This document shows positions 11,175-22,565 of a stretch of DNA of 64,000 bases, piece by piece; within the stretch, counting starts at the first letter, position 1; the number at the start of each line of letters is the position of its first letter. This DNA comes from Rhinopomastus cyanomelas (taxonomy: Eukaryota; Chordata; Aves; Bucerotiformes; Rhinopomastidae): NCBI GenBank assembly GCA_013400115.1, contig VXBP01004152.1, forward strand, positions 25,593 to 89,592. The letters run 5' to 3'. The notes beneath the pieces are model-generated. The model was given only the letters and a program-made list of their open reading frames with translations, was not told the origin of the DNA and made no database searches. Both the position numbers and the translations under genes were made by a program.

Positions 11175-12250
11175 TCATAGAATCACCATCATAGAATCAT
11201 CGAAAATTTTGGATTCAAATGACTGTTAAAGATCACCTAGTTGAAATCCTCTGCCACAGGCAGTGACATCTCTCACCAGATCAGGTTACCCAAAGCCTCA
11301 TCCAATCTGGCCTTGAACACTTCCAGTGATAGAGATGGTCATCCATGATTTGGACAACCAGTTTTTCATGCAATGCAGCCTGTACATATCCAAACCTTCT
11401 GCTGTAAGTTTCTGAAAAAGAATTCTGTGGGAAACAGTGTCAAAGGCTTTACTAAAGTCCAAGTAGACAATGTCCACAGCCTTTCCCTCATCCACTAGAT
11501 GATGTGGATCATCTTGTGTGTCATCATGTGGTCACCTTGTTGTGAAGGAGGTCAATTTAGTTATCAGGACCAGCTTTTCACAAATCCCTGTTGACTGAGA
11601 CTAGTTCCCTGGTTGTCCTGCCTGTGCCATGTGATGATACTCAAGATGATCTGCTCCATAACCTTCCTTGGCACTGATACCAGGCTGACAGGCCTGCAGT
11701 TCCCAGAGACCTCCTTCCAGCCCTTTCTGTAGATGTCACATTTGCTAATCTCCAGTCTACTGGAATTTCCCGTTTATCCAGGACTGTTGGTGAGTGATGG
11801 AGAGTGTCTTGGTAAAAACTTCCACCAGCAACATCTGCAGCCTTAGGTAGATCGCATCCAGTCCCATAGACCACAAACTTGTGCACATGAGTGGCACTAT
11901 AGGTCACTGATAATTTCCTCTTCAGTTACATGGGCTACAATCTGCTCCCCATCCCTGTCTTCCATTTTAGGGTGCTGGGCAAAGAAGGCAGTCAGCAACT
12001 CAGCATTTTCCTTGTCCTCAGGCACCAGGTTTCCCCCCACATCCAGCAGACGATGGAGATTCTCGTTGGTCGTCTTTTCACTGTTATCAGATTAACAGAA
12101 ACATTATTATTGTCTTTGATAGTGCCAGACAGATTAAGGTCTAGCTGAGCTTTGTCCTATCTAATTTTCCTCCCACATAGTCTTGCAACAGCTTCGTTTC
12201 CATCCTGAGTGGGCTGCCCCTTGTTCAATAGACTTTTCTTTTCATCCTGA
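11175..12250 (-). mobile_element. CR1 LINE with ORF2 linker and RT, large internal deletion
   Basis: The minus strand reads from the linker between endonuclease and RT (about 12250-11950) through a 'EIPVDWRLANVT' block (about 11760) to RT motif A 'YLDFSKAFDTVSH' (about 11450) and 'NWLS' (about 11345). It then jumps directly to the C-terminal 'EVFKARLDEAL'-like block and the 3' UTR, with inverted tail at 11175. RT motifs B and C and the rest of ORF2, normally about 1 kb, are absent. Old copy with stops and frameshifts. Confidence 0.85.
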
Positions 12251-12475
12251 GTTTTATATATATATGTATATATACATGTATATATCTAACAGATAGATTT
12301 ATCTACCTATATAAAATATATATAAAAACAAAACTATTACATATAGTCATCTGTATATATATATCTAATAGATATGTGTATCTGCTATGTATTTAGCTAT
12401 TGTATAAATACAACTACTGGATATATACATCTAATGGATATATTTTTATAACAGCTATATATATAAAATACTTAT
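12250..12475. repeat. TA-rich low-complexity tract
   Basis: Imperfect (TA)n with repeated 'tatatatctaa(c/t)agata' words. It lies directly at the 5' side of the preceding CR1 copy. Confidence 0.8.
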
Positions 12476-12929
12476 TTTAAGCTTTGGCTTTCCAGTGGCT
12501 ACTTTTTCTGGTGGGAGAGCAATGGTGAAGTCCATCCTTATTACACATTTTGCTCACTTTCATTTCCTACTATAATTGTGTTTTCACACATTCAGTTCAC
12601 ACACAGGGATAAGGTTAAGATTATAAATCTTCAAGACCTGTTTTCTGATTTTTCTCTTTATGTTAACATCTGTGAAACTGAGAATACGTGGCTTTGTGCT
12701 TTTTGTGTTTTGAGATAAGTGTTGTCAAACAACACAAGTCCTATCCATCCTGTTTGTGAGGGCTTACTCCTCTGAACTTATAACACCGGTCATGGAGGCT
12801 TTATTAATCTATTTGGCTGTTGCCATCTTGCTAACATTGTGCACACTATGCCAGCCACTCCTCTCTTAGTATTTTGGTTTCTCTAAGATGTTAACATAGT
12901 TTGTTTGTAGACCACACTCCATACTCTAG
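12476..12929. other. Unique DNA
   Basis: Nothing recognised between the TA-rich tract and the next CR1. Confidence 0.4.
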
Positions 12930-13182
12930 TCACAGAATCACAGAACATTAAGGATTGCAAGGGACCTTGAAAGATCATCTAGTCCCATCCCCTGTCACAG
13001 CAGGATCACCCAGACTAAGTCACACAGGAACATATTCAGGCGAGCCTTGAACGTCTCCAGTGAAGGAGACTCCACAACCCCCCTGGGCAGCCTGTTCCAG
13101 TGCTCTGTCACCTTCACTGTGAGGAGGTTCCTTCTCATATTTATGTTCCAGCTTACAACCATTGCCAGTGTCATGTAATTTT
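12930..13182 (-). mobile_element. CR1 LINE 3' fragment
   Basis: Inverted tail 'cacagaatcacagaacattaaggattg', then 3' UTR and the ORF2 C-terminus (minus-strand 'GNGCKLEHKYE' and 'DRALEQ' remnants). It ends about 140 bases before an oppositely oriented copy. Confidence 0.9.
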
Positions 13183-13322
13183 TTTCTGGATGCTGCCTGC
13201 ATTTAACAGCTTCCTGGGTTAACTCTGCATTTTTTCACCTGTTTATAATTTAACTCTTCATATGGACTTACTTGCCACAAATAACACCACAATTTTATCT
13301 TCAGTCTTCTTTTATTACAGGG

Positions 13323-13756
13323 ATGAGTGCCTCAGGGGTCAGTGCTGGGACCAGTCCTGTTCAATCTATTCATTGATGACTTGGATGAGGGATTGGCATG
13401 CACTGTCAGCAAGTTAACTTTTCTGATGACACAAAGCTGGGTGGTGTCACCACCACCCCTGCAGACTGTGCTGCCATTCAGCGAGATCTGGACATGCTGG
13501 AAAACTGGGCTGAGAAAAATTTAATGAGGTATAACGAGCTTAAGTGCAGAGTCTTGCATCTGGGCAAGAACAACCCCAGGTACCAGTACAAGCTGGGGAC
13601 AGACCTGTTGGAGAGTAGTGAAGGAGAGAGGGATCTGGGGGTCCTGGTGGCCAGCAGGACGACTATGAGCCAGCAGTGTGCTCTTGTGGCCAAGAGGGCC
13701 AAGAGCATCCTGGGGTGGATTAGAATAGGGGTGGCTAGCAGATCAAGAGAGGTTCT
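13323..13756 (+). mobile_element. CR1 LINE ORF2 fragment ending at an assembly gap
   Basis: Plus strand starts at RT motif B ('QGSVLGPVLFN', 'FIDDLDEG'), has a frameshift just before motif C, then continues in another frame through 'DLDMLENWAEKN', 'CRVLHLGKNN' and 'DLGVLV' to 'RSREV'. It stops abruptly at the single n at 13757, so the missing 3' end is likely a gap artefact. Confidence 0.9.
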
Positions 13757-13924
13757 NTTAATAAAAATTGCTTTCATGATACACGAATGGTTTCATGGTT
13801 ATATTTGACTTACACAGACTGCTGAAAGTTCAGATTATCATAGAACGAGATAATGATGTTGACAAAAAACAAGTATGAAATGGTTATTCACAAAAAATAA
13901 ACAAACAGACCTCAGTGTAAACCT

Positions 13925-14266
13925 GCTGTACTGAGGGAAAAATACAGTGGTCTCTACAGAATTCAGTGTGAATGAAGCAGAAGTCGTTTATTAGTTCTCA
14001 CTCTTTCCCTTATACATAATCTCTCTTTCCCTACACGTGATCTCGCAAGTTATAATAAATAGTGCTATCTTGCTCACGAGAAAATCATGCCTTTTAGCTG
14101 GCTTCCTAATTGGTTCTTCCTCAGGTCTGGTTGGCAAGCGGGCAGTGTTTCCCCTCTTCTGTGTCCAGCAACCCCATCCTTGTATCTTGTGTCCTTCTCA
14201 GTTATCTTGTCTCCATGGCACCTGGTTCTTCTCCAGCAGCTAGCAGCACTACTTAGCTATGACATC
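13925..14266 (-). mobile_element. Probable retroviral LTR (alpharetrovirus-like layout)
   Basis: On the minus strand a TATA box (TATAAGGG, 14014-14007) is followed about 20 bases later by AATAAA (13992-13987), the tight TATA-poly(A) spacing of avian alpharetroviral and ERVK-type LTRs. A TGTCATAGC start is possible at 14266. The 3' end and target-site duplication could not be fixed. No neighbouring gag/pol/env is seen, so it would be a solo or fragmentary LTR. Confidence 0.5.
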
Positions 14267-15593
14267 TTAGGCTGGTAGTGGAATGCACGTGAAAGCAAAA
14301 TATTGGAAATCACAGTTGACAATCCACAGTTGTGGATTCGCAAGACAATTCTGTCCAGCAGGATGTACAGAGCACACCAGGCAAAGGTTTAATAAACACT
14401 ACTTGCCTGCAGCACACAATTTGTTAGCAAACAGAGGCTATTTAAACCCCTCTGAGAGTTGGATAAATGTTTTATTTGTGTGGCAAGGTGTGAGAGACAC
14501 AGGAGCTGACACAACAACATGTAAAGAAAACATTAGTTTAGTATTCTTTCATATTACCAAAAATATTCAATTTTTTTTTTTATTATTAATGTTTCCAGTC
14601 ATTTTAGGTAGTACTGTTCTTCGGAGGTGCAGTCTGGGACCAGGTAGACCAAGTTATCAGTGTTATTAGTGCCACAATCAAAGTGGACTAATTGTGCTGC
14701 TTTTTGTGTTGTTCCAAATAATATTATAATTGTGTATGAGAGCCAAGCTTTTGTTTAATGAGTTTTCATGTGTCTGTGTATTTCTTTTTCCCCTTGAGAC
14801 TCTGCTATACTATTACAAGTTGCATTAGCAGCACAGGAGGGTAGCTTATTCTTCTTCTCAAATATGTTTTGTCCTTGCAAGATATTTGTATAAATGAAAA
14901 TTTTCTGAATAGTCTTAGGAAGTGCCTGGCAGAGCATCTTTCAGTGGAACAGACTGGTGTGTCTACAGGCTGCAGTGACAACTTGTTATCATTTGACTCG
15001 TGCAAGATATTGCAGAAAACAGGAAACACACAAAGGCAGTTAATGTTGGTTTTATTTTTCCCTCCCAACTTTTTTCAACAGGGTTATTAACAACAGTGGT
15101 GTTTTGCAAAGCTGCTCAGTCCTGTTCCAAGTGAAGCTTCTTAAAACCTGTGGCATACGTCTCTGTACACACACACGTATGCACTTGTACTTTGTCATTC
15201 TCCAACAAGTAAAGGAATGTGTCAGGCCAGAAAAGATCTGCCTAGTGTTAACCTTAGACATTTGGAATGCATTGTGTTTCTTAAACGGAGTGCAAAGCTT
15301 GAAGTACTTGTTATTTAATAACCCTAACTGTAAAGAAGTTTTTCTTCAGACTGAGCTGAAACTTCCTGCGTTGCATACATTACCTGTTTGTTTATGTTCC
15401 ATTTGTGCAATTGATCTTTAACCCACTCCTCACTAACTGTCAGAAAATCATCTTTTTTTTTACAAGTTACCTCCCCTGTCTTCAGGGGCTGGAGTTCAAG
15501 AAGAGTTACTTATGGTCGTAAAAACTGAAGCAAAAAACTGATAAAGCAACAAATTCTCAATTTACCTACCAGGGCATACAAGAAGATTTAGAG
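14267..15593. other. Mostly unique DNA
   Basis: A small inverted repeat (AATCCACA gt TGTGGATT) lies near 14321-14338. 'tttaataaacac' near 14390 could be a poly(A) signal of another element, but no LTR ends were found. No coding region supported. Confidence 0.4.
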
Positions 15594-15753
15594 TCATAGA
15601 ATCATAGAATTGCTCTGGTTGGAAGAGACCTTTAAGACCATTGAGTCCTACCAACAACCTAACTGCACTAAACCTATCACTAAACATGTCTTTGAGCACC
15701 ACATCGACAGAATTTTTAACCACATCTAAGGATAGCGATTCAGCCACTTGCCT
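15594..15753 (-). mobile_element. CR1 LINE 3' terminal fragment
   Basis: Inverted tail 'tcatagaatcatagaatt', then 'gctctggttggaagagacctttaagaccat' and a short ORF2 remnant. Minus strand, about 160 bases. Confidence 0.9.
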
Positions 15754-15874
15754 GTTTGAAAACTAACATGTGATATGTAAAGGTATAACCTTACTATACC
15801 TCTTAAATGAGAGATCTACTATTCTGTGAGTGCTATTCCTCTTCCTCAAGCTAGTCTGCAAAATGAAGTGAAAT

Positions 15875-16078
15875 GCTGTTTCTTCACTGAGAGAGTCATT
15901 GGCCACTGGAATGGCCTGCCCAGGGAGGTGGTGGAGTCGCCAACTCTGGAGCTGTTCAAGGCAGGACTGGACATGGCACTTGGTGCCATGGTCTAGCCTT
16001 GAGCTCTGTGGTGACAGGTTGGACTTGATGATCTATGAGGTCTCTTCCAACCTTGGTAATACTGTGATACTGTGATAT
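15875..16078 (+). mobile_element. CR1 LINE 3' fragment with ATACTGTG tail variant
   Basis: 'ggaatggcctgcccagggaggtg' gives the WNGLPREVV block, followed by 'ggttggacttgatgatc' and the tail 'actgtgatactgtgat'. The tail octamer differs from the ATTCTATG type, indicating a separate subfamily. Confidence 0.9.
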
Positions 16079-16837
16079 AAGCATTGCAATGTGGGCAATT
16101 CTGTGGCTAATTCCTGTAGGGAAGTGTATTTCAGGCAATCTCTGTTTTGGGTTGGTTATATCAAGCTGCTACTTCTGCTAAAGGTTTATTTTGTGTTAGC
16201 CTGGTCAGTCAGATGCACTTACTGAGGAAACAGGCTCTGTGCCTACATCTACTTCTAGACAGCATAGATACCTATGAGGTCTTGCCCCAGCCAGGCAGGA
16301 CACTGGGGTACTAATGAGGGCTGTGAAGCCCACATTTGGCCATGCTCGTAGGGAAGGAGTAGGGCTGATGAGAGGGCAGCACTGTCCTGCCACCCTTTGC
16401 TCTTAGCCCGCAAAAGAAACCATCCCCTGTTTGAGAGGAGGAGGCTCTACCCTTATTGCAGCATGTTGAGGTATTGCCCTTCTGAAAGTCAGGATGGAGA
16501 GCAGTGACTTGTTATGCCCTTTTCAGCAGCAGGGAAAAGCAGAAGAGAGGGCTTTTGGAATGATGTCTCTCGTGCAGTCATTAATCTAATTAATCAACTC
16601 TTAGGATCCTTCTAAGTTTTTTTGTAAGTGTTGAAGATCTATGGGGTTAGATTTCATTAATACGGGTTTGTATTAGGTTTTGATATTTCTGTTTCTGGGG
16701 TGGAATGGGTAAACAAAATAAAACCCCGATTTACCTGTTATGTGCATTAAATCCTACAAGTTTCTTAGGCCAGTTCCTGTTCTAACCAGGAAATTAACTC
16801 TATGCTGCATTTTATCTGTAAATGTAAACTAATGAAA
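16079..16837. other. Unique DNA
   Basis: Nothing recognised. Confidence 0.4.
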
Positions 16838-16905
16838 TCATAGAATCATTGAATGTCTAAGTTTGGGATCTCGAAGGGATCTTTGTCATCTCAGTGGTAG
16901 ATCCA
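16838..16905 (-). mobile_element. CR1 LINE tail remnant
   Basis: 'tcatagaatcattgaatg' then 'gggatctcgaagggatc': only the terminal 3' UTR of a minus-strand CR1. Confidence 0.7.
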
Positions 16906-19490
16906 GAGATATAGAAAATTGGTGCCTAGATTTTACCTGACTGAAGCATGCTGGAGATGTTTTTCCACAAAAAAAAAAAATAATGCTATTGTGAAAAAGC
17001 TTCTTTTAGGACAGAGCAACCATGAGTGTAGACAGTTTATTACACATTCGTGCATCCATACACAGACGAAGAGACTGAACAAATGAAGGTGATCTAGCTA
17101 CTCTAAGTGATGCGTGTGCAAGGATGCTTTAAAAAAAAATCACAAATATTCATAGATTCCACTAGTTTGTCATGCATACACTGTCTTTGAAATCTTCATG
17201 GTACTGCTGTCTGAGAAGATACATTTCTTGGTATTAGCTGTGCTAGCAATGAAGATGTCAGCACCTGCCTGAGATTGCGTAATTATGATTAACCCACACT
17301 TATTTGTGTCTTTCTGCTATTTGCATTACAATACTGTCTGTGATTATTAATCAAGTGCTATTTTATCCACACAAATCCTTGTCTTGTGGGATTACAATAC
17401 AGATCATTTTGGAGATGAACCAAAGGTTCATGGTTAAAAATCTTGGTGTTTCTAGCTTCTACCTAATTTGTGGCAGATGTTAAAAAGCAGTGGATGAAAA
17501 GCCCATGAGTACAGCCTTGGCAATACTAGGGATATTTTTTTTCCACTACTGCTTCATAAGGTAGGCAGAAAAGTTTTGGAAAAGTCAATTATTATTGTTG
17601 CAGTCTGGCAAAAAACAAACATGAAAATGTATTTCATATCAGCATACCAAATATATTTAAGATTTTTCTTCCCCTTATGGGAGAATTTCAAAAGCAGACA
17701 ATTATTTTAAATCAAGGGTCAAAGTGGTTATATTTGAAAGCCTCTTTTCTTTTGTCTGGTGTTATAGAATTCTTTTGTGGTGTGTTTGCTTTAATCTCTT
17801 ATCCTCCTCTCTTAATTTTTTCCTAGTCTCTTCACTCAAAAGCTGCATTTTCTGCCAAATTGTCTATTCAATGAAGAATGATCCCAGATGCCAGAAGGGA
17901 ATGGTACAGAAAGAAATTTGTAATTCCTCTTGTTTCAACAATATTTCTACATCATATTAGACCTGCTACCCAAAGTTTTCATAGTTTGTTTTAATAAGCT
18001 CTTCATTTTTTGGTTAACCAGGTTTCCACATTTACTTTCTGACTTCTAAAAGTGCTAGTTACCTCTGTTGTAACTCTTCCTTATGTGCACAAAGTCATCT
18101 AAATTTAATTAAGTCTCAAGTCCTCTCAAACTGAACATCGCGAGTTAATAAGACATTCAGTTCTGATCTCCACACAAACCAAAATGATCATATATATCCC
18201 CATCTATGGGAAGGCAAGTATATTTTACAGGAATAATGTGGGAATGAACACTGATGAAGAACTGACATCCAGATCCTCAAAAATCTGCAGGTATGTCATA
18301 TGTACTCAATATATTTTCCTGCTGCAGGCTTGGCTTGAAGTCTGGAACAATTCCACTGCTTTCATGAACTCTTAGTGAGAAGGAAAAACAGGCATCTAAT
18401 CTTGATGAAAATATGTTGTGGCCAGTTTGTGGAACCAAAAGGCATGAGCAGTGAATCACAGGATGCATTATAGCATTAGCCAGAAGGAAACAGACACGTG
18501 ATGGCTGCAGTAGGCTTTGCTACCTTATACTGGTCTCCTAGAAGCAGGTATGAGTGCAAGTGTCATTGTTCTGAAAGTTAGTGTACTGGAAGGCTTGGAT
18601 GACGAGAACTCCTCTAAGCACATCTGGGAGGACTTGTGAGGACTTAAAACAGCAGAGTGATCTCAGAGGTTGGGGACTCAAATATTTGAAGAATGTCTCC
18701 CTCTTGCTCTACTAGGATGGAGGAACTTCCATCACTGAAGTCCAATCAACTCATCTAATTGTGACGATCAAGAAGAATTTAACGTAGACTTTTGACATGG
18801 AGGAGAAGGGCAAAAAATATTTTCAGGAATAAATATTCAAAAGGCAGTAGTCATCAGTGCTGAATTCTGCAGTGTGCTTTCACTCTTGTGGATTTTGAAT
18901 GCTTTGCTGCAGAATAAATATGAAACACCATAGACGTCTGCATTTAGCTATTCCATTTTAATTCAGTGCAAGTCTGAAGCAAGTCAAACAAACAGATCTT
19001 AGCAGTCATAGCCTTTGATTGTGGTTTCTGTGCTGAAAGCTCCCCTTGCTTTAGAGCAGAGTGTCTTGGAAAAAAGAAAAAAACTTCCTTTAGGAGACCT
19101 TGTTAACAGAGCATCAGCTAGAAGGAGAGTCCATGGCAAGAACTGAATGGCATTAAGCTGATGTTCCGCTTCTTGTAAATTCAGTCATCTGTCATTCATT
19201 TTATATCAAGGTTAATTCACATGCATGTTTTCTGTTATTGTTTGGAATCTAACGTGTGGTTTTCTCACTATTTTTGGACCCTTTTTGTGCAGACCTTTAA
19301 GGCAACAAAATAGTGAAGCACATTGGTGCTGTTCTGTAACTTTGAATTCGCTGCATTAACGAGCTTATGGTGTTAAAAGGCCACGAACCCATCTATTAGA
19401 TCTGATCATGATTTTTTGGTAACCAATAGCAAAATCTCAGTAATCTTAATGAGTTCTGCTCTGACACTGGAAATTACTTTCATTTGCAGA
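16906..19490. other. Longest interior repeat-free stretch of the left half
   Basis: AT-rich unique sequence with an A run near 16967-16979. No CR1, LTR, RNA gene or convincing exon is recognised. All open frames are short (under 80 codons). Confidence 0.45.
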
Positions 19491-19860
19491 AACACAGAAT
19501 AATAGAGATTGAATAAGACTTCTGAAGATCATCTAGTGCATCGCCCTGCTCTGGAGATCGTTAGAATATAGGATTCCCAGAACCATGTCCAATCAAGACA
19601 TTAGTAAATTCCACTAAACTTTCTCTTCTGAAGGCTAACCAGCCCCAACTCTTTTAGCCTCTCTTCACATGAGAGATGCTTCAGTCTCTTACCTTACCTG
19701 CTGGCTTTTTCCTGGGCTGGCTACAGCATGTCCATGTCTCTTGTACTGGGGTGTTCAGAACTGGTCCCAGCATCCAGATGTAGCCTCACCAGTGTCGACA
19801 GAGAGGGAACACTGCTGACTTAGGGTCACTTTGTTAACCACCAAGACCTCAGGCTTTTTT
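19491..19860 (-). mobile_element. CR1 LINE fragment, old
   Basis: Degraded inverted tail ('aaacacagaataatagagattg'), then 'agatcatctagtgcatc' and minus-strand remnants of the FSLEKR and VQRR regions around 19640-19790. Many substitutions. Confidence 0.75.
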
Positions 19861-20527
19861 CTGCCATAAACAACAATGCATTTTGACAGTAGTTTTTAAA
19901 GAATCATATGGAAGTAAGAAAAGGAAAGATTTCTAGTTATAAACACCTTTTACTCCAGTTCAAAGGACAAAAAGGCTGAAAGGAGGAAATTAATGAAAGA
20001 TTTTGTGTTCAGCTTAGACTGTTATTTCGATGTGAACACGAATTTCCCAGTATTTGTTTCAGAACTCACTCTTACCTGCTGTGTTTCATACATCTATTTC
20101 AATCCTTCAGTTTAGTTAGAATTTTTCTTGGTGAAAATTATATAACTGAAAACAGGCTTTTATAAAACTTAAGTAATTAGTTTAAAATTATGTAGCTGTA
20201 AAACTTTGCCGAACAAATTAAGACAATATGGATTACTGCTTTTCAGAAGAAGAAGAAGGAGAATGCATTTGTGGCTCCTCTACCTGATTAAGTTTCATAA
20301 CATAATCAGGAAAGATTTTCTACTGGAAATACAAATTACTTTTTGAACTTAATTAAATGGCATCAATTAATTATTAACAATCTGTAATGCACTCCTAAAA
20401 GAAATCCTAAAACCTTGTAATTTGCTAAAAAGGTAATTTTGTCACTTAATTGAATTTGTTTTACACACATTTCTTTGATATAATTGCATATGGCACTGAT
20501 AGAGCTTGATATTTTTTTTTCCTGGAA
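19861..20527. other. Unique DNA
   Basis: AT-rich, no recognised element. It includes a short GAA run near 20247-20260. Confidence 0.4.
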
Positions 20528-21327
20528 TGTGATGGGTTCAAGACCACAATTTCAGGTAAAGAAAGCAAAGCAGTGAGGTCTTGATGGCATCCCAGATAAA
20601 TCTGCCAGACAATGGATAGCTTAGGGAAACTGCAAAAAGGGTTATTAACTCTATAACTGTATACAGAAAGGAAGAAAAGGTTAAGCAAGTTAGTGAACAA
20701 ACTAGAAACTGTGTCACAAATGCCATCACACATTCTGAGAACAATACAATGGGAGGTCACTATCATTTGGGCCTTGGGTCTTCTTCCAGTTTAGAGACCT
20801 GGGAAAAAGAGCATGTCAGTCAAGTAGAGATGAGTACCATCACCCTCCTTATTATTCATGCATCACCCCCATCTGGGGTACACTGAGACCCAAACTCTTT
20901 GCAAACTGGGGAATTCTTCAGTTCTCCAGCTCAACACTCTCAGGATGGCCTGACTTCTCAGCTCCCAAAACTGCATCCCTTGGTGCAACAGACATGCATT
21001 TCAAACAAAGAACCCAGACTCTCTCTTTCATGCCCAAGGTTTAAGGATTCTCAAGTCCTTCTGCTTTCTTCAGCTAAGCACAAAGGAGTCCTCCCCCAAA
21101 ACTTATGCACCCCCAGTATGTCTCAGTGGCAGAAATGACAAACAGTCTCTCTTCCTGCTGAGCAGTCTCTCCAAAATGGCGGCAAGCAGCCGCATAGCCT
21201 CGGCCATGTGCGGGATCCAAGATGGAGACCAACTGCATGGCTGCATCAACAGGGCCGCACCCCCACACACACTCTACATGTGTCTGAGAGGGTCTTCCAA
21301 GGACCCTCCCCTCTCCTCTCTCCTCCT

Positions 21328-21877
21328 GTCTCATAGAATCATAGAATCATTACGGACTGGAAGGGACCTCGAAAGATCATCCAGTCCAATCCGCCTACAA
21401 CAGCAGGATCACCTAAACTAAGTCACACAGGAACACATCCAGTCGGGTCTTGAATATCTCCAGTGAGGGAGACTCCACAACCCCCCNGGGAGAAGAACCT
21501 CTCTTGATCTGCTAACCACCCCTCTTCTAATCCACCCCAGGATGCTGTTGGCCCTCTTGGCCACAAGAGCACATTGCTGGCTCATAGTCATCCTGCTGTC
21601 CACCAGGACCCCCACATCCCTCTCTCCTTCACTACTCTCCAACAGGTCAGTCCCCAGCTTATACTGGTACCTAGGGTTGTTCTTTCCCAAATGTTCTCTG
21701 CACTTACTCTTGTTATACCTCATTAGATTTTTCTCAGCCCAGCTCTCCAGCCTGTCCAGATCTCGCTGAATGGCAGCACAGTCTGCAGGGGTGTTGGCGA
21801 CACCACCCAGCTTTGTGTCATCAGCAAACTTGCTGACAGTGCATGCCAATCCCTCATCCAAGTCTCAGCTCCAGGAG
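21328..21877. repeat. GTCTCA duplication flanking the CR1 nested in LTR-B
   Basis: GTCTCA occurs at 21328-21333 and 21872-21877, immediately outside the inserted CR1. Removing the CR1 and one copy gives a sequence collinear with LTR-A ('cctggagctgagacagg' on the minus strand). The final TCA may partly belong to the CR1 tail. Confidence 0.65.
21334..21871 (-). mobile_element. CR1 LINE nested in LTR-B, with an internal assembly gap
   Basis: The inverted tail 'tagaatcatagaatcattacgg' and 3' UTR run to the single n at 21487. The sequence then resumes far upstream in ORF2 (minus-strand 'SREVL', 'DLGVLVDSR', 'FADDTK' near 21815) and is 5'-truncated at 21871. The stretch between 3' UTR and 'RSREV' is missing at the n, so its loss may be an assembly effect. 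Open frame is good, indicating a fairly young copy. Confidence 0.92.
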
Positions 21878-22316
21878 GTAGAAAGAGGAGTACCCCAGCT
21901 CACCATGATGCTGAAGGGCTGCTCTGTGAGGGGGTGGTGATGGTAAATCTGCACTAAAGTCTTGCTTTTCTGGTCTGGGCCGGGGCGAGGAGAGGCATGC
22001 GGAGCCGTGGAGGGGCCACAGCGATGGGTGCGGGGTCCTCCAGGAGCCACTGGAAGCCGTGGTGAGTTGCCGCGGGCGCCAGACCGGGGCTGGTACAGCG
22101 AGGGGCTGTCCTCCTCCACCCTTCCATTTACAGGAGCGGAGCTGACCCGGCTGCCCCCTCCCTTCCATTTCCAATGGGGAAAACGGTGGAGAGTGCTGCA
22201 GGAAGCCATGACCGAGCCACATTCCCCACCCTCACCGCCCTGGGAACGGGCGATGGGGGAGGTGGTGCTTGGCTAACAGCCCGCAGTCAAGAGAGGGAAG
22301 AAAGAGCCCAGTCAGC

Positions 22317-22326
22317 TTTTTATATA
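22317..22326 (-). promoter_or_regulatory. TATA box of LTR-B
   Basis: Minus strand TATATAAAAA followed by GCTGACTGGGC, at the same place as the LTR-A TATA box. It lies just downstream (on that strand) of the 57-bp repeats. Confidence 0.7.
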
Positions 22327-22340
22327 CTGATGTAGCCATG

Positions 22341-22545
22341 CTTTTCCGGGGCAGGTTCCCAGGACACATCCTTCCGGGGCAGGTCTTGAGACAGTGTAAC
22401 CTCAGGGCAGGTACCCCAGGACAGGCCCTTCCAGGGAAGGGTCATGGGACCTGTGTAACTGGGGACAGGTTCCCCAGGACAAACCTTTCCGGGGAATGTT
22501 CCAGGACAGTGTTACCTCCCCCAGAACAGGTAACTGAGGGAAGGG
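22341..22545 (-). repeat. 57-bp tandem repeat in the upstream region of LTR-B
   Basis: In plus-strand coordinates, units start 'ccttccgggg' at 22370, 'ccttccaggg' at 22427 and 'cctttccggg' at 22484, exactly 57 bases apart, with a half unit from 22341. Each unit is itself two related halves of about 28 bases ('ggggcaggt...caggaca'). Position just upstream of the TATA box suggests an enhancer-like array. Confidence 0.8.
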
Positions 22546-22565
22546 TTCCTCCTGAAAGTAACACA

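Larger units (their letters stand above)
20528..22565 (-). mobile_element. LTR-B: relative of LTR-A on the minus strand, split by a CR1
   Basis: On the minus strand it begins TGTGTTACT (22565) and ends ...CCCATCACA (20528). Excluding the nested CR1 (21334-21871) it is about 1.5 kb. Ends, TATA region, 'ccatcgcccgttcccag', 'cctggagctgaga', 'gacccaaggcccaaatgatagtgac', 'tgtatacag' and 'cattgtctggcag' match LTR-A in order. The central GC-rich part and the region upstream of the TATA box differ from LTR-A. No internal proviral sequence and no clear target-site duplication; probably an old solo LTR. Confidence 0.75.

Noticed and set aside
12250..12475. TA-rich tract as an origin or promoter
   Set aside because: Simple-sequence composition explains it; no specific motif arrangement is seen.
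20528..22565. LTR-A and LTR-B as the two LTRs of one provirus
   Set aside because: They are in opposite orientation, and the DNA between them holds CR1 and unique sequence but no retroviral coding region.
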